Positions 1 through 25,820 of a DNA stretch of 64,000 nt are shown in pieces. Every line of letters starts with the position of its first letter. The first letter of the stretch is position 1. The notes under the pieces are model-generated. The model was not told where the DNA came from. It worked only from the letters and a program-made list of their open reading frames with translations, and searched no databases. The position numbers and the translations under genes were made by a program. This DNA is from Osedax frankpressi (lineage: Eukaryota > Annelida > Polychaeta > Sabellida > Siboglinidae). The DNA is taken from positions 19,845,785-19,909,784 of the forward strand of contig OZ038315.1 in assembly GCA_964035775.1 (NCBI GenBank), in the 5' to 3' direction.

Positions 1-412
1 TACATTCTCTATATACTATCTAATAGATAATACCTTCTATATATACTATCTAATAGATAATACCTTCTCTATATACTATCTAATAGATAATACCTTCTAT
101 ATATACTATCCAATATATAATACCTTCTATATATACTATCTAATAGATAATACCTTCCATATATACTATTTAATAGATAATACCTTCTATATATACTATC
201 TAATAGATAATACCTTCTATATATACTATTTAATAGATAATAAATTCTATATATATTATTTAATAGATAATACCTTATATATATATTATCCAATAGATAA
301 TACCTTCTATATATACTATCCAATAGATAATACCTTCTATATATACTATCTAATAGATAATACCTTCTATATATACTATTTAATAGATAATGCCTTCTAT
401 ATATACTATCTA
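1..412. repeat. 30-bp minisatellite, about 13 units
   Basis: A tandem array of a 30-bp unit built around TACCTTCTATATATACTATC followed by TAATAGATAA. Units differ by one to three substitutions. The array runs off the left edge of the window. An 84-residue open frame across it is a by-product of the unit length being a multiple of three. Confidence 0.95.
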
Positions 413-1139
413 GTTTTCCTATACAATTGCATTCTGAGAAAAATTAAATATATTATCTCTCATGTAACAATATGGCTTCCTTTCTGGTTGATTAACTACT
501 ACCCCTATTAATTTCCTTCTATCTATATATATCTAAATCAATGCACATATTACAGTAGACATAGCCTACAGTCCAATGCATTGTTTATCACAAACACTCT
601 AATCAAATGCATATGGACTCTATGGTATTGTTCTAGGCTGGACAGAATATTATCTAACATCAAGGATAGAGCAGATCAAAAGTGTTCGGTAAGGCTTTTA
701 GTAACGACAATATTGATTTCAAAAATATATCGATGACATATATTTTAATGATTCTAGAAGTGTCATTTTCAGATCATTCGATATTAAATCTTATGTTGGC
801 ATAAAAACCCACTTGACTTAGACCACAGTTTGAGTATTTGTCTGCAATGTGGACCTACCTTTTAATGGTGGTCGATGCAAACTGATAAAAATTGGCCAAA
901 TTAAATTCATTAATAAAATATGTTTTCGTGTCCACTTAGATTCCAGTTCCAGTTGTAATTGCGACTATCAGTTCTACGTATGAATTGCTTTCACTGCCGC
1001 AGAGGAGACGCTGACCTTTCCTAGTGTTTCAACGTGCTCAATGGTCTACGCGATTTGAGCGCTTGTAAAGTCTTGACAAAGACAATAACACTTCTAAAAC
1101 ATAACACTGGAAAGAAAATATGATCCGTTGTTAATTTTA
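413..1139. other. AT-rich stretch, possible body of a decayed LINE
   Basis: No gene is supported. Patches near 590-700, 800-870 and 950-1080 have more balanced composition than their surroundings. They lie just upstream of the recognisable LINE 3' end at 1140-1320 on the same strand, so they may be its decayed upstream part. I could not confirm this by any motif. Confidence 0.3.
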
Positions 1140-1320
1140 AATAATGGAATGCATATTTTTTTCTGTAACAGAGTAGCTACCCTATGGAACTCATTACCAG
1201 TAGCTTATGCTAAATCTTACGCAATACTTTTAAAGTAAACTTAACAATGTATCTATTATTTAAATCATCTCACTCCCAACTTTACTTAAACTGCATATGC
1301 TGTTTATAATTCCAATATAA
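1140..1320 (+). mobile_element. Decayed non-LTR retrotransposon (LINE) 3' fragment
   Basis: The + strand encodes RVATLWNSLPVAYAKSY followed by AILLK and a stop. WNSLP followed by a helical stretch is the conserved C-terminal end of reverse-transcriptase polyproteins in CR1/L2/jockey-type LINEs. Only this tail is recognisable; no catalytic core was found upstream. It is a relic, and no target-site duplication or poly-A tail is clear. Confidence 0.6.
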
Positions 1321-3630
1321 TTAATTTATTGTTACTTTGTTTATTTATTTAATTTCGAATTTCATAAATTATATTAAAGTAACTTAATATTTATACATCT
1401 ATATATATCTAATAACTGTTATATATATTACCTATTAGATCATATATATAATATAAAATTGTTAATACATTAAATTCTCTACTAAGATGGTACATATACT
1501 GGGTAATTTAATGTCTATTTCAATAACCTATTGGCTATTACAGTGGTAATATATACATATACTAGGTTATTTAATATATATTTCAATATCCTATTGGCTA
1601 TTACGGTGGTACGTGGTTTTTACATGATCTAAAGCTTTACATATGACTAATATTTGATACTAATCCCTGGTGGAATTGGCTTCGAAATAATCTAGTGTAC
1701 CCTAGACTACTTTTTATTAATATATTATTATATACAACAGTATATTATAATATATACTACATACTATCATACTATACTAAATATAAAACTAAATATACTC
1801 TAATGCTACTAAATTGGTTAGTAGTAAACCTTTGAATTGATAAAAAATATTACCTGATCATGTTTAACATGTAAAAAATTACCTTGATTCTTATAAATAT
1901 GTAAACAGAGACACCTGGTTTATTTACATGTGCTTCTGTATATGCAATATATGTATATCTATTATAAATATTAGACCTACTGATGTGAACTTGATCTGTG
2001 GTGATATGTGTTATATCTTGTTAAACACTATTTCTATATACTAACTATAATACATAATGCTTTATAATTGAAAATAATTTCATTATTAATATGTGTTATT
2101 TTCAATTCTTTTGCATTTAATCATTAAAAATATTGTTCATTTAATACTTTAATTATAATATTTATATTATAATAATTGTATACATATTTACAATATATTT
2201 AATGAGTAATTTCCTTTTTCATTACTAATACATATATTACCTATATTAATAACAATTCTAGGAGTTTCTTTCTATTTTATATTAAGTTTTCGACAATGTG
2301 GAATTCTATGAATTAAATAAAATAAATCATTCAAAAAATTTTCTAATTTCTTATTACTTGTAATTAATAAATATATAATTATAAATATATATATATATAT
2401 ATATTTCACTAATTTAGATTAATGTTATTATTCACTATAATGCTAATGAGGATGTTTAGAGTATATATATAATATATATTTAATTGGAAAATAATGGTTT
2501 TCTCATTAAAAAATGTATTTTCAATAGTATATTATAAAAAATGACAAAATGAAGTAATACTAGAGTTTAATTATTATCTCATTAAATTATAATATGGCAG
2601 CGAACGCCACAAAAAGCTTTTGAGAATGGCTTGTCAGAATACTTTCACACTACGAAACATGAGCATGAATGTTCTTTTCAAAATGTTTGTACATTTATTT
2701 ACAAAATCATTTAACAATTATTTTACATTTTTACTTTGAATTAAAACTTAAACTTAAAAATTTATTTTAAATTTATGATTATGATCTTAAAAATATAAAA
2801 GTTGAATAGTTGAAATTTATGAATAATATACTTAATATGCTATAATAATATACTATAATTTATGAATAATATATGAATAATATAATTTATAAAATAATGC
2901 TGAATTATTTACTATTTGTTACCCAAATATTCTTATCTAATAACGTAAAATGAAAATAACATTTTTTTTCGGTTTATATCTTAAAAAATTCTCTAACTAC
3001 TCATAATGTTATATGTTTATACATCTGTGGTATAAAGATACAGTATTATCATGTTTTACATACATAGTTATACATAATTATATATACTATAGTTAATTAT
3101 TAGCATGCCAAATAAATTTGCATTGGAAAATAGACTGGTCATATACTGGCAATGATAATGATTAATATAATATAATATGGCTGTTCAATTGATTCCTTAT
3201 AATTTGAGGTTTTCAGTGAACTGCCTAATTTAATTAACCACATCTACTAGCATGTAGTAGTGAGCCTCCAGTGCATGCTGGCATAGAATCATAGGATTAT
3301 ACTGTTAATTATAGATACAAATACTACACATATACAACTTAACCTAAAACAAATCCTCTACACATACCCTATACGGATCATATAATCTATAAGATATAGC
3401 CTATATTGCTATGGGCTATATTACTATATTAATAGGTATATTTAGTATATAAAAAATAGATAATATGATATATATCAACTGCACTCAAATATGGTTAAAT
3501 TTTAAAAATTATTAATTCCAATATCGCAAAAATTCAATTATTTTATTTTTTATCTTTATTGGCACAAAACATTAATTAAATTATAAAACTACAAAATATA
3601 TCTTTTTAAAGTATTATAAATAAAAATATT
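1321..3630. other. AT-rich DNA without recognisable genes
   Basis: About 2.3 kb of low-complexity AT-rich sequence with short TA tracts. A near-repeat is visible around 1490-1610, where a short block ending in CCTATTGGCTATTAC occurs twice. No exon-like interval with balanced composition and plausible splice sites was found. Confidence 0.5.
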
Positions 3631-3639
3631 TTATGACAA

Positions 3640-3947
3640 TAAATAGAAAAGAGATATAGAGATAGATAAATGGAGATAGATAGAGAGAGATAGGTGGGGA
3701 TAGATAGAGAGATATAGATAGAGAGAGATATATAGATAGAGAGAGATAGAGAGATATAGAGAAATAGATGAGGATAGATAAAGAGAGATAGAGAGAGATA
3801 GATGGGGATAGAGAGAGAGAGAGAGAGAGAGATAGATATATAGAGATAGATGGGGATATATAGAGATAGATAGATGGGGATAGATAGAGAGAGACAGATT
3901 GAGAGAAATAGATGGGGATAGATAAAGAGAGATAGAGAGAGATAGGT

Positions 3948-4010
<63 letters not shown>

Positions 4011-4121
4011 TAGAGAGATAGATAGAGAGATAGATAGAGAGAGATAGAGAGAGATAGATAGAGAGAGACAGATTGAGAGAAATAGATGGGGATAGATAAA
4101 GAGAGATAGAGAGAGATAGGT

Positions 4122-4164
<43 letters not shown>

Positions 4165-4198
4165 TAGAGAGATAGATAGAGAGAGATAGATAAAGGGT
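3640..4198. repeat. GATAGA/GAGA microsatellite tract
   Basis: About 560 bp of interrupted GATA and GAGA units such as GAGATAGATAGAGAGAGATA. A longer internal block around 3885-3985 recurs around 4060-4155, so the tract also has higher-order repetition. The 192-residue Ser/Leu frame on the minus strand is a repeat artefact. Confidence 0.95.
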
Positions 4199-4345
4199 GA
4201 ACTAGTCATTAATCTACTTTACTACACTACTCTACTGCTCCTATCTAATTGCATAGACGAGTGCAGTAGTTGATAGATTACAAAATTCTACTCCACTAAA
4301 TCCAACCCTACCCACGATAAAGTAGAGTTTTTGAGAGGAACATCA

Positions 4346-4402
4346 TGTACAGTGTACACTGTACATTGTACATTGAACATCATGTACAGTGTACACTGTA
4401 CA
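4346..4402. repeat. Duplicated 20-bp perfect palindrome
   Basis: TGTACAGTGTACACTGTACA occurs at 4346-4365 and again at 4383-4402, and is its own reverse complement. Each copy is preceded by CATCA, so a roughly 25-bp block has been directly repeated with a short TGTACATTGAA-type spacer. It could form a cruciform. No function can be assigned from sequence. Confidence 0.9.
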
Positions 4403-4533
4403 CTACTCATATGACTTTTTCATATTTGTGGGCTTTTTATCAATAAATATATATAATATCAACATTTCATGCTACCAATGATAATAGAATTTATAAACAC
4501 TCTTTTAAAATATATTTGATTGACAAGTTGTGG

Positions 4534-4740
4534 TTAGAGTGATGAGTAGAGTAGAGTTTCACGAGTACTACTCATCAGCGGAGTGGTAAGTAGAGTATTG
4601 GCGGGTAGTGTACCCGTAGAGAGGTAACTACGGGGAGATACACTACAGAGTTGTACACCCGATGGGTACTGAGCTGATGAGGTCAGCTGGTCGCAATGAA
4701 GCATCATTAGGAATCTGCCCGCAGGTGAATACAAAATGCA
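4534..4740. other. GC-richer unclassified segment
   Basis: About 200 bp with far more balanced composition than its surroundings, and open on the minus strand for 66 codons. The conceptual peptide matches no family I know, and splice-like borders are not convincing. It may be an isolated exon, a fragment of a mobile element, or a captured sequence. It is recorded because composition in this genome usually separates exons from background. Confidence 0.3.
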
Positions 4741-6010
4741 GAAATTCTCATTACTTTGGCTTCCGCGTAGATCTGAGGCAATATTTGTCGTAGCGTGTAA
4801 AATAGAATTATTGTCACATTCGTTTAACGTTTATTGTATGTGACATGCGGAGTTGTAATTTTATAATTTACATTGTTTTCTTTGTATATAATATATGTTG
4901 ATAAATGTGACCTACATTATTTAGTCTAACATTAAAGAAAATTCAATAAGCCAATTGATATTTCATAAATATTCAAATTTCTAAAATCATTTTGATACTT
5001 TACGCTATGTACATGTGATACAACTTCAAATATATTGTTACAAAATATTATTTAAACCTATTTATTGTATATATTTATTAGAGGATATAAAAAAAATAAG
5101 TTAATATCTAAATATATTTATAAGATTTTATAAGTTAAACATATTTATAAGAATATGCAAACGGATTAAAAATATTAACATATATAAATAAATATATATT
5201 TAATATAAGCATTATATTATATTTCTTCATATATCACTTGCAATAATAATAATAAATTTATTGTGTATTATTGCAATTATATGATTTTAAATGTTAATAC
5301 CATATAGATAATACATTATATATATATGGTATAATCTATATAATATATTATAGATAATGGTGATTAATATAATAGAATGTATTTATATACTACAAATTAT
5401 AATATATATATAAATATTCTATTGATTATATCACATACATGTGTAGTACATATGTGTAGTTCTTACATCCGATATCAGGAAATTTGATAAAGAAAAACAT
5501 ATAATTATCATTATATAGCCCACAATCCCTTCCAGACTATGTTAATTTAGATTTTCTAGTTTTAACGAGAGCCAATGAATTAATTCACTGTTACTATATA
5601 TTATTTATTTTAAGACTACTTTTTTGTGAAACCATAGAATGGAATTGATTTCCAGGCTTAACATGATTGCTTATGGTTTACACCTTAAATTATATTAATT
5701 TATATTTAATAATGATAATGTTAAATTATAATAATATATATTATCTTATATAACAATTAACTTTAATATTAAATACTGTAACCTATGAATCTATAATTAG
5801 AACTCAAATATATAATTGAACATGGGCAACCGAAAATAAACAAAAAAAGAATATCTATTTATAGATATTTTACATATAGATATAAATAATTATGATAGAA
5901 AATAAGTAACATTCTATTTACAAATTTTTTACTTATTGAAAAGATAAGTTTTCCACTATTCGTTTAAAATGATATATATTTTGTATTTATGCATATATAC
6001 AATTTATATT

Positions 6011-6049
<39 letters not shown>

Positions 6050-9000
6050 TTCTGTTATGTAACTACATATATAATATAATCAATATGATAGCTTTTTAAT
6101 TACACTAAATTATTAAATTGGGTTAAAAAGACATCCTCACAAGAACATAATTTGTGATACAATATTTAATAAAAAATAATTTAAGAATTTATTAACATGA
6201 TAATTACGTTGTATAGAGAATATTCAATTTAAATGAATTCATTAATAATGTTATATATTGATATATTAAACAGATGTGTGTAAATTCGACTTAACATTAA
6301 CCATCAAAAAGGTTATTATATACAAATTTATTTATACCAAACTATAAATACCTAATATTATATATAATGAATAAATGGTATCTATATTATTAATTATATA
6401 TAAGATATATTGTTGTATAGTAAATATATAATACATACTAATTAAACAATACTTTTATGTTAAATATATAAATATTAAATTAAAAATGTGAATTATCATT
6501 TCAAAATATTTTCATTTGACATTGAATTCATTATTTTTCATCTAAACCTTTCTCAAATGACTAGATTAAATTTTTGATAATCAATTTTCAGTTGAAAAAT
6601 ATATCTCATATAATGAAAATAAGTCTCAAAATTAATTACTAATACCAATTATACTTGAATACATATATATATATCTATATATATTAAATAGGAAATAAAT
6701 AAGAGTGGATAGGTATTGAATAACTTAATATATAGTGTATCGTGTAAGTGTAATATATAATGTATTATAGAAATAAGAAAATAAAATATATTAATTAATT
6801 ATTAAATCTCACTACATCAAGTCTAATTTAAAATTAATTATATAATTCAAATAAGTAGAAAAGTGCAAAAAAAAAACAAAATTAAAATTTATTATTACTA
6901 TATTATTGATTCCTCGTAAAACATATATCCAAAGAACATAGGTATATAATATATACTATGTATATAAAGTACAATGATACATTTGTTTCAAGATTTAAGC
7001 TAATATATATAATAATGATTATAATTGTATTGTTTATTTCAATTTTGTTTTTATTTTATTATAATTTTAATTATTTTAATAATATCATAATTTGTGTTGT
7101 TGGTTAATGTGACCCAATTATCAAAGTGATCAAAAGACTATTTTATTTTATCCAAATTCTGAGACAACCATAATCATAATTTAATTGTATTCTTAGTTAT
7201 AAATTACAATATGATCTTACTAGTAATGATTGTTTTATTTACACATTACAAAGCATATAATATATAATTACAATTGTATTATAATTATTGAAAATTAAAT
7301 AATATATAATTTATGTATACTTATTATTAAATGAATTAATATAAATAATCATTTATTATATATTATATAATATGTTATAAATATATAATATTATTATCCT
7401 AACTATATATTATTAATAATATTAATAATAAATATATTTGATCTCATAAGAGGCATGAAAATGTTTAGGCAACCAGGTTAAATACTATATATACTATTAT
7501 AAATAATGAAAGTAGCTTTTTTGGAATAATGTAAGATTGTAAAAGTTAATTATCACTAATTGTACTATAATTAATGAAAATTAAATAATATATAATTTAT
7601 GTATAACTTATAATCGTTATTATATGAATTTATAAAATTAATCATTTTTTATATTTTATAAAAGATATTATAAATATATATTATAATTATCAAAATATTA
7701 TTTTGTTAAATATTATTAATAAATATATTTTATCTCATAAGAACCATGATAAGTTATACGTTGCCAGGTTAAATAGTAAATATACAATTGTAAAGGATGA
7801 AATACATTTTTTGTAATCATGTAAGAACGTAAAAATGAATGATATAAGAAACATATATAAACAATTTTATTATTTAATATATAATAGTAATAGCCATATA
7901 ATATAATTTTAAAATCATAAAAAAGTATAATATAAGTAACCTCGTACAGAATATTTACCTAAAAAATAAATTGGAAGATGTTTTTAAATAATTAGGAATT
8001 AGACAATATATTATGACGACACCTATTGATTATTAATAATATAATTATATAAAATGTATTTATATAAAATACAAAACATATAAATATATATATTATTGTA
8101 ATCATAGATAATAAAATTTAATAAAACTACAATTTAAGTAAACTCATATTTGATTTTATTGAGAAGTTAATATAATAAGTAATAAGAGAAGCAAATTAAT
8201 CATAGAATTATAACCGGCTATTTAGAAGGAGTAAAATTCAATATGTCTTATAATGTGATTGAGGTTGATTTACTGTTGCATTCTAATAACGTAATTTAAT
8301 GCATTGAATTATATTTAAATCTTATTGAAGAATCCTAGAAACATTAGCAATTTGAATAATATATTATAAAGTTAAATTGTCGTTATATTTATATATTCTT
8401 AATAAAATATTTTTGTTTTAAAATTATTTTATTCTTAAATATATATTTTAAAATATGTTTTTCTGTGTATGTACACGTGTTAACACGTGTAAATTTAATA
8501 TTTATATATATATTAATGTAATACTCTGTGTATGTGATAATGTTTTAAAGTTATCTGTGTTAATTTAATTATTTGCGTAATTTTTATAAAGAAGTTAAAT
8601 ATAATGGTTTTTTATACTTTTCTTAATAATAAATAATCTTATTTACCTACAATCTGAGCAACCTCTTACACTATAAATATATACAACCGCAACAAACATA
8701 ATCTAAATTAATATACTAACTCTGTTAAGAATTTAGTCATATATTTTTATACATATTTTGTTTTATAGATTGATAAACCACATTCTTAAATGTGCCCAAT
8801 TATTCATAATAATACGTAAATGCACCGAATTTCATATTTTAATCATTAAATGATTACTAGCACAAGCCTGATAAAACTTAATAAATGTATGTCGAATATC
8901 ATAATCCATTCCATATTTCTACACAATCGTAAACTAATAAATCTGCACTGGCAATATATTACATAGAGTGTCCAATAGTAACATCAACGCAGGCACGAAA

Positions 9001-9189
9001 CATAGGCATCTAATATCGAAGAAATATGCATTCCCTATAAAGGTACCACAAATAGTAAAATCACTCTAATCTACTCATTTTCAAATATTCTTGCAAAACG
9101 TATTATACATTATGACATCTGGATATTTTACAAAATAAATTATATATTAACAACACCTTTCTTATTATTATAAATAAAGTATCCAAGAA

Positions 9190-9245
<56 letters not shown>

Positions 9246-10035
9246 ATATATAAATATATACATATATATAACTATATATTAACAGTACAACTCACGTGAA
9301 ATATATTTGAATGTTATATATTGTATGTTTGTAGATTCGCTTTGTATTTCGGTGAACTTTTTTTTATATAACGGAAATATTGGAGCAATGGATATTAATC
9401 CAGAATAAAACCTTATAATATGCGTATATTTATAATATTTATTATAATATGTTAATATTAAAATATGTCTAGATCAATTAAAAGAATAATAGTAAAGAAA
9501 TAGCCAGTAAAGAAATAATTCTTGAATTTAATGTCATCTTTTTATCTAGTAAATAAGATAAGCTTCATAGTTCAGATTACAAGTTAGATTACAAAGTAGA
9601 AGATGAATTATCACATGATTTATTGAATTGTAAAAACGTATTTATGTAATGTTGTTGTATCAATAACTTATATAGTATATTATAATACAATTGTTTGATT
9701 TATGTTGGATTTATTCAAACTAAGAAATAATTATTAACGTTAACAACCATATTTATCGTAATCTTTAAATAAAGATGATTTCATTCGATTGAAATAAATT
9801 AGTTTAATTGCAATTGTACAACGTACATTTGCAATTAGACTAATGTACGTACATTGTACGTCATTGTTCTATAATTCTATAATTCCATGAATAATGAGTT
9901 ATATAATATTGTATTAATTATATATCTAATAATATATTTTATTTATAATAAATATTATTTACTTTATATAATATACTTTATGTATTCTAAAGTTTACAAA
10001 CATGATTATGATTATCTAAATAGGATAATAATTCT

Positions 10036-10092
<57 letters not shown>

Positions 10093-11230
10093 AGTATCTA
10101 GTTTATACTATGAACCATGTTGATTTTATAAATTATATAAATATTATTACAGTTACTCCAATAATATACATGTTATTTATTTCTATACAGCTATGTATCT
10201 CTATATCTATATACAATGTTCTATTACCCAATATAAGCATATATGCTATATATATATATAAGTTATATATAACATGTATTGTAATATTTTACAAGTTTCA
10301 TTGTTATATAATACATTAACATAACATATACAATTAATTAAGTATAGTTTTACTTATAAAATTCTACATAATTTCTATAGTAGTAAACCTATATGGCCGA
10401 TATTCACAAAAATATTGAAAACAAAATGTTACCTCAATGAAAATATAAGTTATGGGATGGTAAGCTATTAATTCCGTGACGAATAAATATTTAGTTATAT
10501 TAAAGTTATTACAACGGACGATACGTCGAATTCGACACATAGTCCGTTATATCTATATTTTTGATAATATCATAGTTTTTGTTCATGCGATATCGTTTAA
10601 TTATAAATTAAAAGGATTGATTTATTATTGCAGTAACTACCAACGAGGCTATAATTGATATATATACATATATAAATGATTTTAAAATATAATTCTTAAC
10701 TGTATGACATTATTATTCGAAATGATATTATTTAGAATCAACATAAGTAAAACAAATTACCTAACATACAATACTGTGAAACATAGAATTGATTACTAAA
10801 CTATTAATAAATGTAGATTCTGCTATTGAAAATGAGTAAGGTATAAATATTCCTAACTAATTAATATCTGTCTAACTGAATACTAGAGAAATATAAAAGA
10901 AAACTAATAAGGACAATTGAAAATGATACATTATAAGTTATATTATGTTTATATTTTATGTATACCCAAACTAATTTATTTAAAATTTTATTTGAACAAC
11001 TTTATAAATTGACACCTCTCATGAGAAAATAGAATGTATTATTTATAATTAATTTATTTATACTAGTTATAGATCTATATAATATAATTAAAAATAGAAT
11101 TTAGTGAAAATAATGTACTATAAATAATATATATTGTATACATTGATTTATAATTTTATAATATGTATATACTATATAAAAATATATCATATGGGGACAA
11201 TATTGTATATGTAGATTTATCCATTGATTC

Positions 11231-11278
<48 letters not shown>

Positions 11279-12680
11279 GGATTAATATCGTTATTAAAAT
11301 TATATTCTAAAATTATCTGTTTTATCATTTACATTTATTGAAAATATTATTTGAATATATATATATTAATTATTATTAAAAGGTAAATTATATTTATCAA
11401 TATCACGATCTTTAAGTTGTTGGAATTCCCTGGTATTATCCAAGATAACCCTTGTACCCAAGGTAATCTTAGCTTGTAACATTCAAGGTAATATTAGGTG
11501 TTAACAAATATTTTAATGTAATGTTTATATAATAATATATTATTATAATGTTGTCAATGTCCTATATAATATTAAATATATTCATTTTATATAATAGGTA
11601 ATATTATGCTATGATTTAGCCATTATATACCACACATAGTTATTGAATTATAATCTATTCTATATCTACATTAAATAATAGGTAATCTCTACATAAAATT
11701 TGAAAATTAAAAATCTATGTATCTACTTCTTTGTAATAATATTATCTTTGAAGTCACATGATATACTAAGAATACCCCATTATTTTAAATTATATCATTT
11801 CAAATTTGTTTGACCCCTAAATGATCACGTGTTTAATTGTATTCATAAATTATTAGTTTCCAGTGAATTTTATTTATTTAATCATATATTTCAAATATAA
11901 ATAAAAAATTTTAACACTATAAAATCGAATAGTTGGCAAGTATTTTATATATTTATATAATATTATAAAATAGGAATCTAAATGATATGTTTATGAATTG
12001 ATTATAAAATAAATAAGTTTTCGGGGTCAACCACGTTTTAAAAGTAATATATTGTTTATTCAATTAAATTATATCATTCGATACTATTATATATTCCAAA
12101 TATATTTTATAACTTATTGTGAAAATAATAAACGGTTATCTTGTAAATATAACTTATGTATCATATATAGTATATGAATTATCTTATATTTATATTATTC
12201 AATAGTTTAATCCAGGAGTTTAATATATAAAAAAGCATAACATATAATTTACAAAACAAAACATAGATTTTTGAGCTTTATACTTGATAGGATTTGTGCA
12301 TTTAAAGATTATGTTTAAAATGTATACTATTATATATAATATTAATTAAATTTAATATAACATTTAAATTGATATATTGAAGGTATAGAAAATCTCTATA
12401 AATTAACATCGTAATGATTTTTAATATAATATAATTGATAAATTATACATTTTGAAACGTTTAATTATAATATATAATTATTAGTACACTATACACCTTT
12501 TCGTTGAAATACATCAAATAATAGGATTACAATAGAATTTAGTAATAATAATGTAGTATATGAATTATAATATATAATATATGAAACATATAATTCTATT
12601 AATTTAATAATATCATAATATTATTTCAATAATTATTATATATATTGTATTTTATATTTAGTTAGTTATCGTGTTGTATT

Positions 12681-12719
<39 letters not shown>

Positions 12720-12884
12720 ATAAAAACATATTGATATTTTAAAACAATCTATTAAAGGTTAATTACAGTATTGTAATATTATTTATAGAATAAATAGTTA
12801 TATTAAAATAATGAATACTATTATATTAAATAGAAGTTTAATGCATTCATATTATAAAGGAATTTAATTTAAATTATAGAAAAC
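4741..12884. other. 8 kb AT-rich gene-free stretch with TA microsatellites
   Basis: Very AT-rich sequence. Pure TA tracts lie at about 6013-6042, 9196-9243, 10039-10087, 11236-11276 and 12684-12717. A possible degenerate LINE tail (CETIEWN then FPG) lies near 5630-5660 but is too weak to call. Two diverged copies of a block are visible around 7255-7530 and 7555-7830, each followed by a CTCATAAGA..CATGA motif, suggesting an old local duplication. Open frames here are low-complexity Tyr/Ile runs. Confidence 0.5.
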
Positions 12885-23903
<11,019 letters not shown>

Positions 23904-23936
23904 TTGTAAATAGAAGGATTACATTTTTTACTTTTA

Positions 23937-23942
23937 ATAAAA
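23937..23942 (+). terminator. Candidate polyadenylation signal AATAAA
   Basis: AATAAA lies 34 nt after the stop codon of the helical-repeat gene. In DNA this AT-rich the hexamer is frequent by chance, so this rests only on its position. Confidence 0.35.
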
Positions 23943-25341
23943 TTGTATAATTTCTGAATATATATCCATTTTTTTACTTATACAATATTGATATTTATTT
24001 TATGTTTTTATAAGATATATAATTTATTTTCTATAAACCTAAGAATGAAATTAAACACTAAATAAATAAATAGCTTATTGTAGAACTTAAATAGGATATA
24101 GTCTTCATATAATTACAAATAATGAAACAAATCATAATAGCAATTCAACAAGAAACAAAACTAAATAATATAATAGAATATTCAGTAATATATATAATTA
24201 TATTCGTTTTAGTATCCAATGAGTATGTAGGTAATTATAATATATATAAGTTTACTTATGTATACTATATAATATACATTATTACTATATGGTTAAAATA
24301 GTAACATAAAGAAAAAATGTTATTCTATAATTCTACTATTCCTAAGATTCATTCTTATTTTGGACAAGTTAATATTTGAAAAACATACTCTAATTATAAT
24401 AGTATTGTGAGTTGATAATTATAATCACAAATGGTAATGTTAAGAATAATGTGTATACATAAAATAAAGAACAATTAAACTCAGATATTGAATTATAAAA
24501 ATAAATGTTTAATTCTAATGACAACATAAAATTGTTTGACGTGGATGATTTATTTTATTTTAGTTACTTTTTATAGATAAATTAATAAATGATTTTTTAC
24601 CAAACAATATTATTTTATAGAGATATATCATAACTAATACAACTTATATCTTTATCGTATTAAATTCAAAAAACCATTATAATATATTCTAGTATATTTC
24701 AAATACGGCTTTCCCACTTATTCTAATATATATATAATATTATATCAACGAATATGTGATCACCTAGACGTTTGACAAAGCACATCTAGAAGTGAGCATG
24801 TACGAGATTTAACACCATATTTAATAGTATCATTGAATGATACTATTTAACACAATTTTAATAATGTAACATATCAATAATATTACTTGCAAATTTCATT
24901 TGAAAAACTTCTTATTTTATAAATTCGATAAACATCTTAAATAATGAATTCGTTCCAAAAAGTACTACTACCACCACTAAAACTAGCAATATTACAACAA
25001 CTATTATAACTAATAATAATACGTTTACAATAACTAATATAGCAAATACAATATATTATTATTCAAAGGTAATTCATTCATTATATTAATAGTATATATA
25101 GTAGTATTATATCAATAGCTATATTGTCATATAACTATTGATACATCTACTAGCATATTTAATGAGTTAAATTACGAGAGTTATAGCTATAGTTATATAA
25201 AGTTAATATATTAACTTTAATTATTAAACATTAAAAATTATATTATTTAATTTTTATTAGGTGAAATTATGTTAATGCTTCTATAAATGGCATATTATAA
25301 CTCTAAAACTAAATAATTTTCTATTAAATAAACTAAAAATC
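23943..25341. other. Intergenic spacer before the small gene
   Basis: AT-rich with no exon-like interval. Its counterpart in unit 2 (about 28500-29692) is alignable but diverged. The 150 bp before each small-gene ATG remain clearly similar and may hold the shared promoter. Confidence 0.4.
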
Positions 25342-25820
25342 ATGGAACAATTGACTTCAAGAATTCAATCTTTATTTATGAATTTATCTACTAAGGTATG
25401 TACATAATACGTATTATAAGTATAAGTGTTTATAAATTTACTAATATATTCACATAATTATAGTCAAACATAATCGACACTGAACAAATATGCGGGAAAA
25501 ATTGGTCTAAAAAATTGTCGATACTAGAAGAGGATATTCGGAAAAGAGCTAAACTAGAAAACCCTCAATTAAATTTAATTGCGATTTCAATTAACCACTC
25601 GAAATATAGGCCGTTCCTGAATAATACGGAATTTTCCAATGCCTTGAACATGGATATCGATCTAGCCAATTCGATGTATGACCTAAAGATTTCATGTGTG
25701 AAACCAACAATATACCGTAATCACATTCAAAAAAATATTGTAAACAAAATGTATTTGAATTATGCGAACATTGAATATGATATATTTATTAAGAAAATCG
25801 ATATGTTAAATATAAGATAA
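25342..25820 (+). CDS. Small two-exon gene, copy A, unknown function
   Basis: Exon 1 (25342-25395, 18 codons, starts MEQLTSRIQSLF) joins exon 2 (25464-25820) over a 68-bp intron with a GTATGT donor and ATTATAG acceptor, giving 136 residues. The protein is charged and helical with no signal peptide or membrane segment. It contains KLENPQLNL and YRPFLNN motifs and ends EYDIFIKKIDMLNIR. I recognise no family. A paralogue 4.3 kb downstream keeps the same intron position and phase, and both frames are intact. That argues for a real gene, since surrounding duplicated sequence has decayed. The 3' end (LNYANIEYDIFIKKIDMLN) is identical between copies. Confidence 0.65.

Noticed and set aside
1-412. 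CRISPR-like array at the left edge
   Set aside because: Units are contiguous 30-bp repeats without unique spacers, in a eukaryotic nuclear context. It is a minisatellite.
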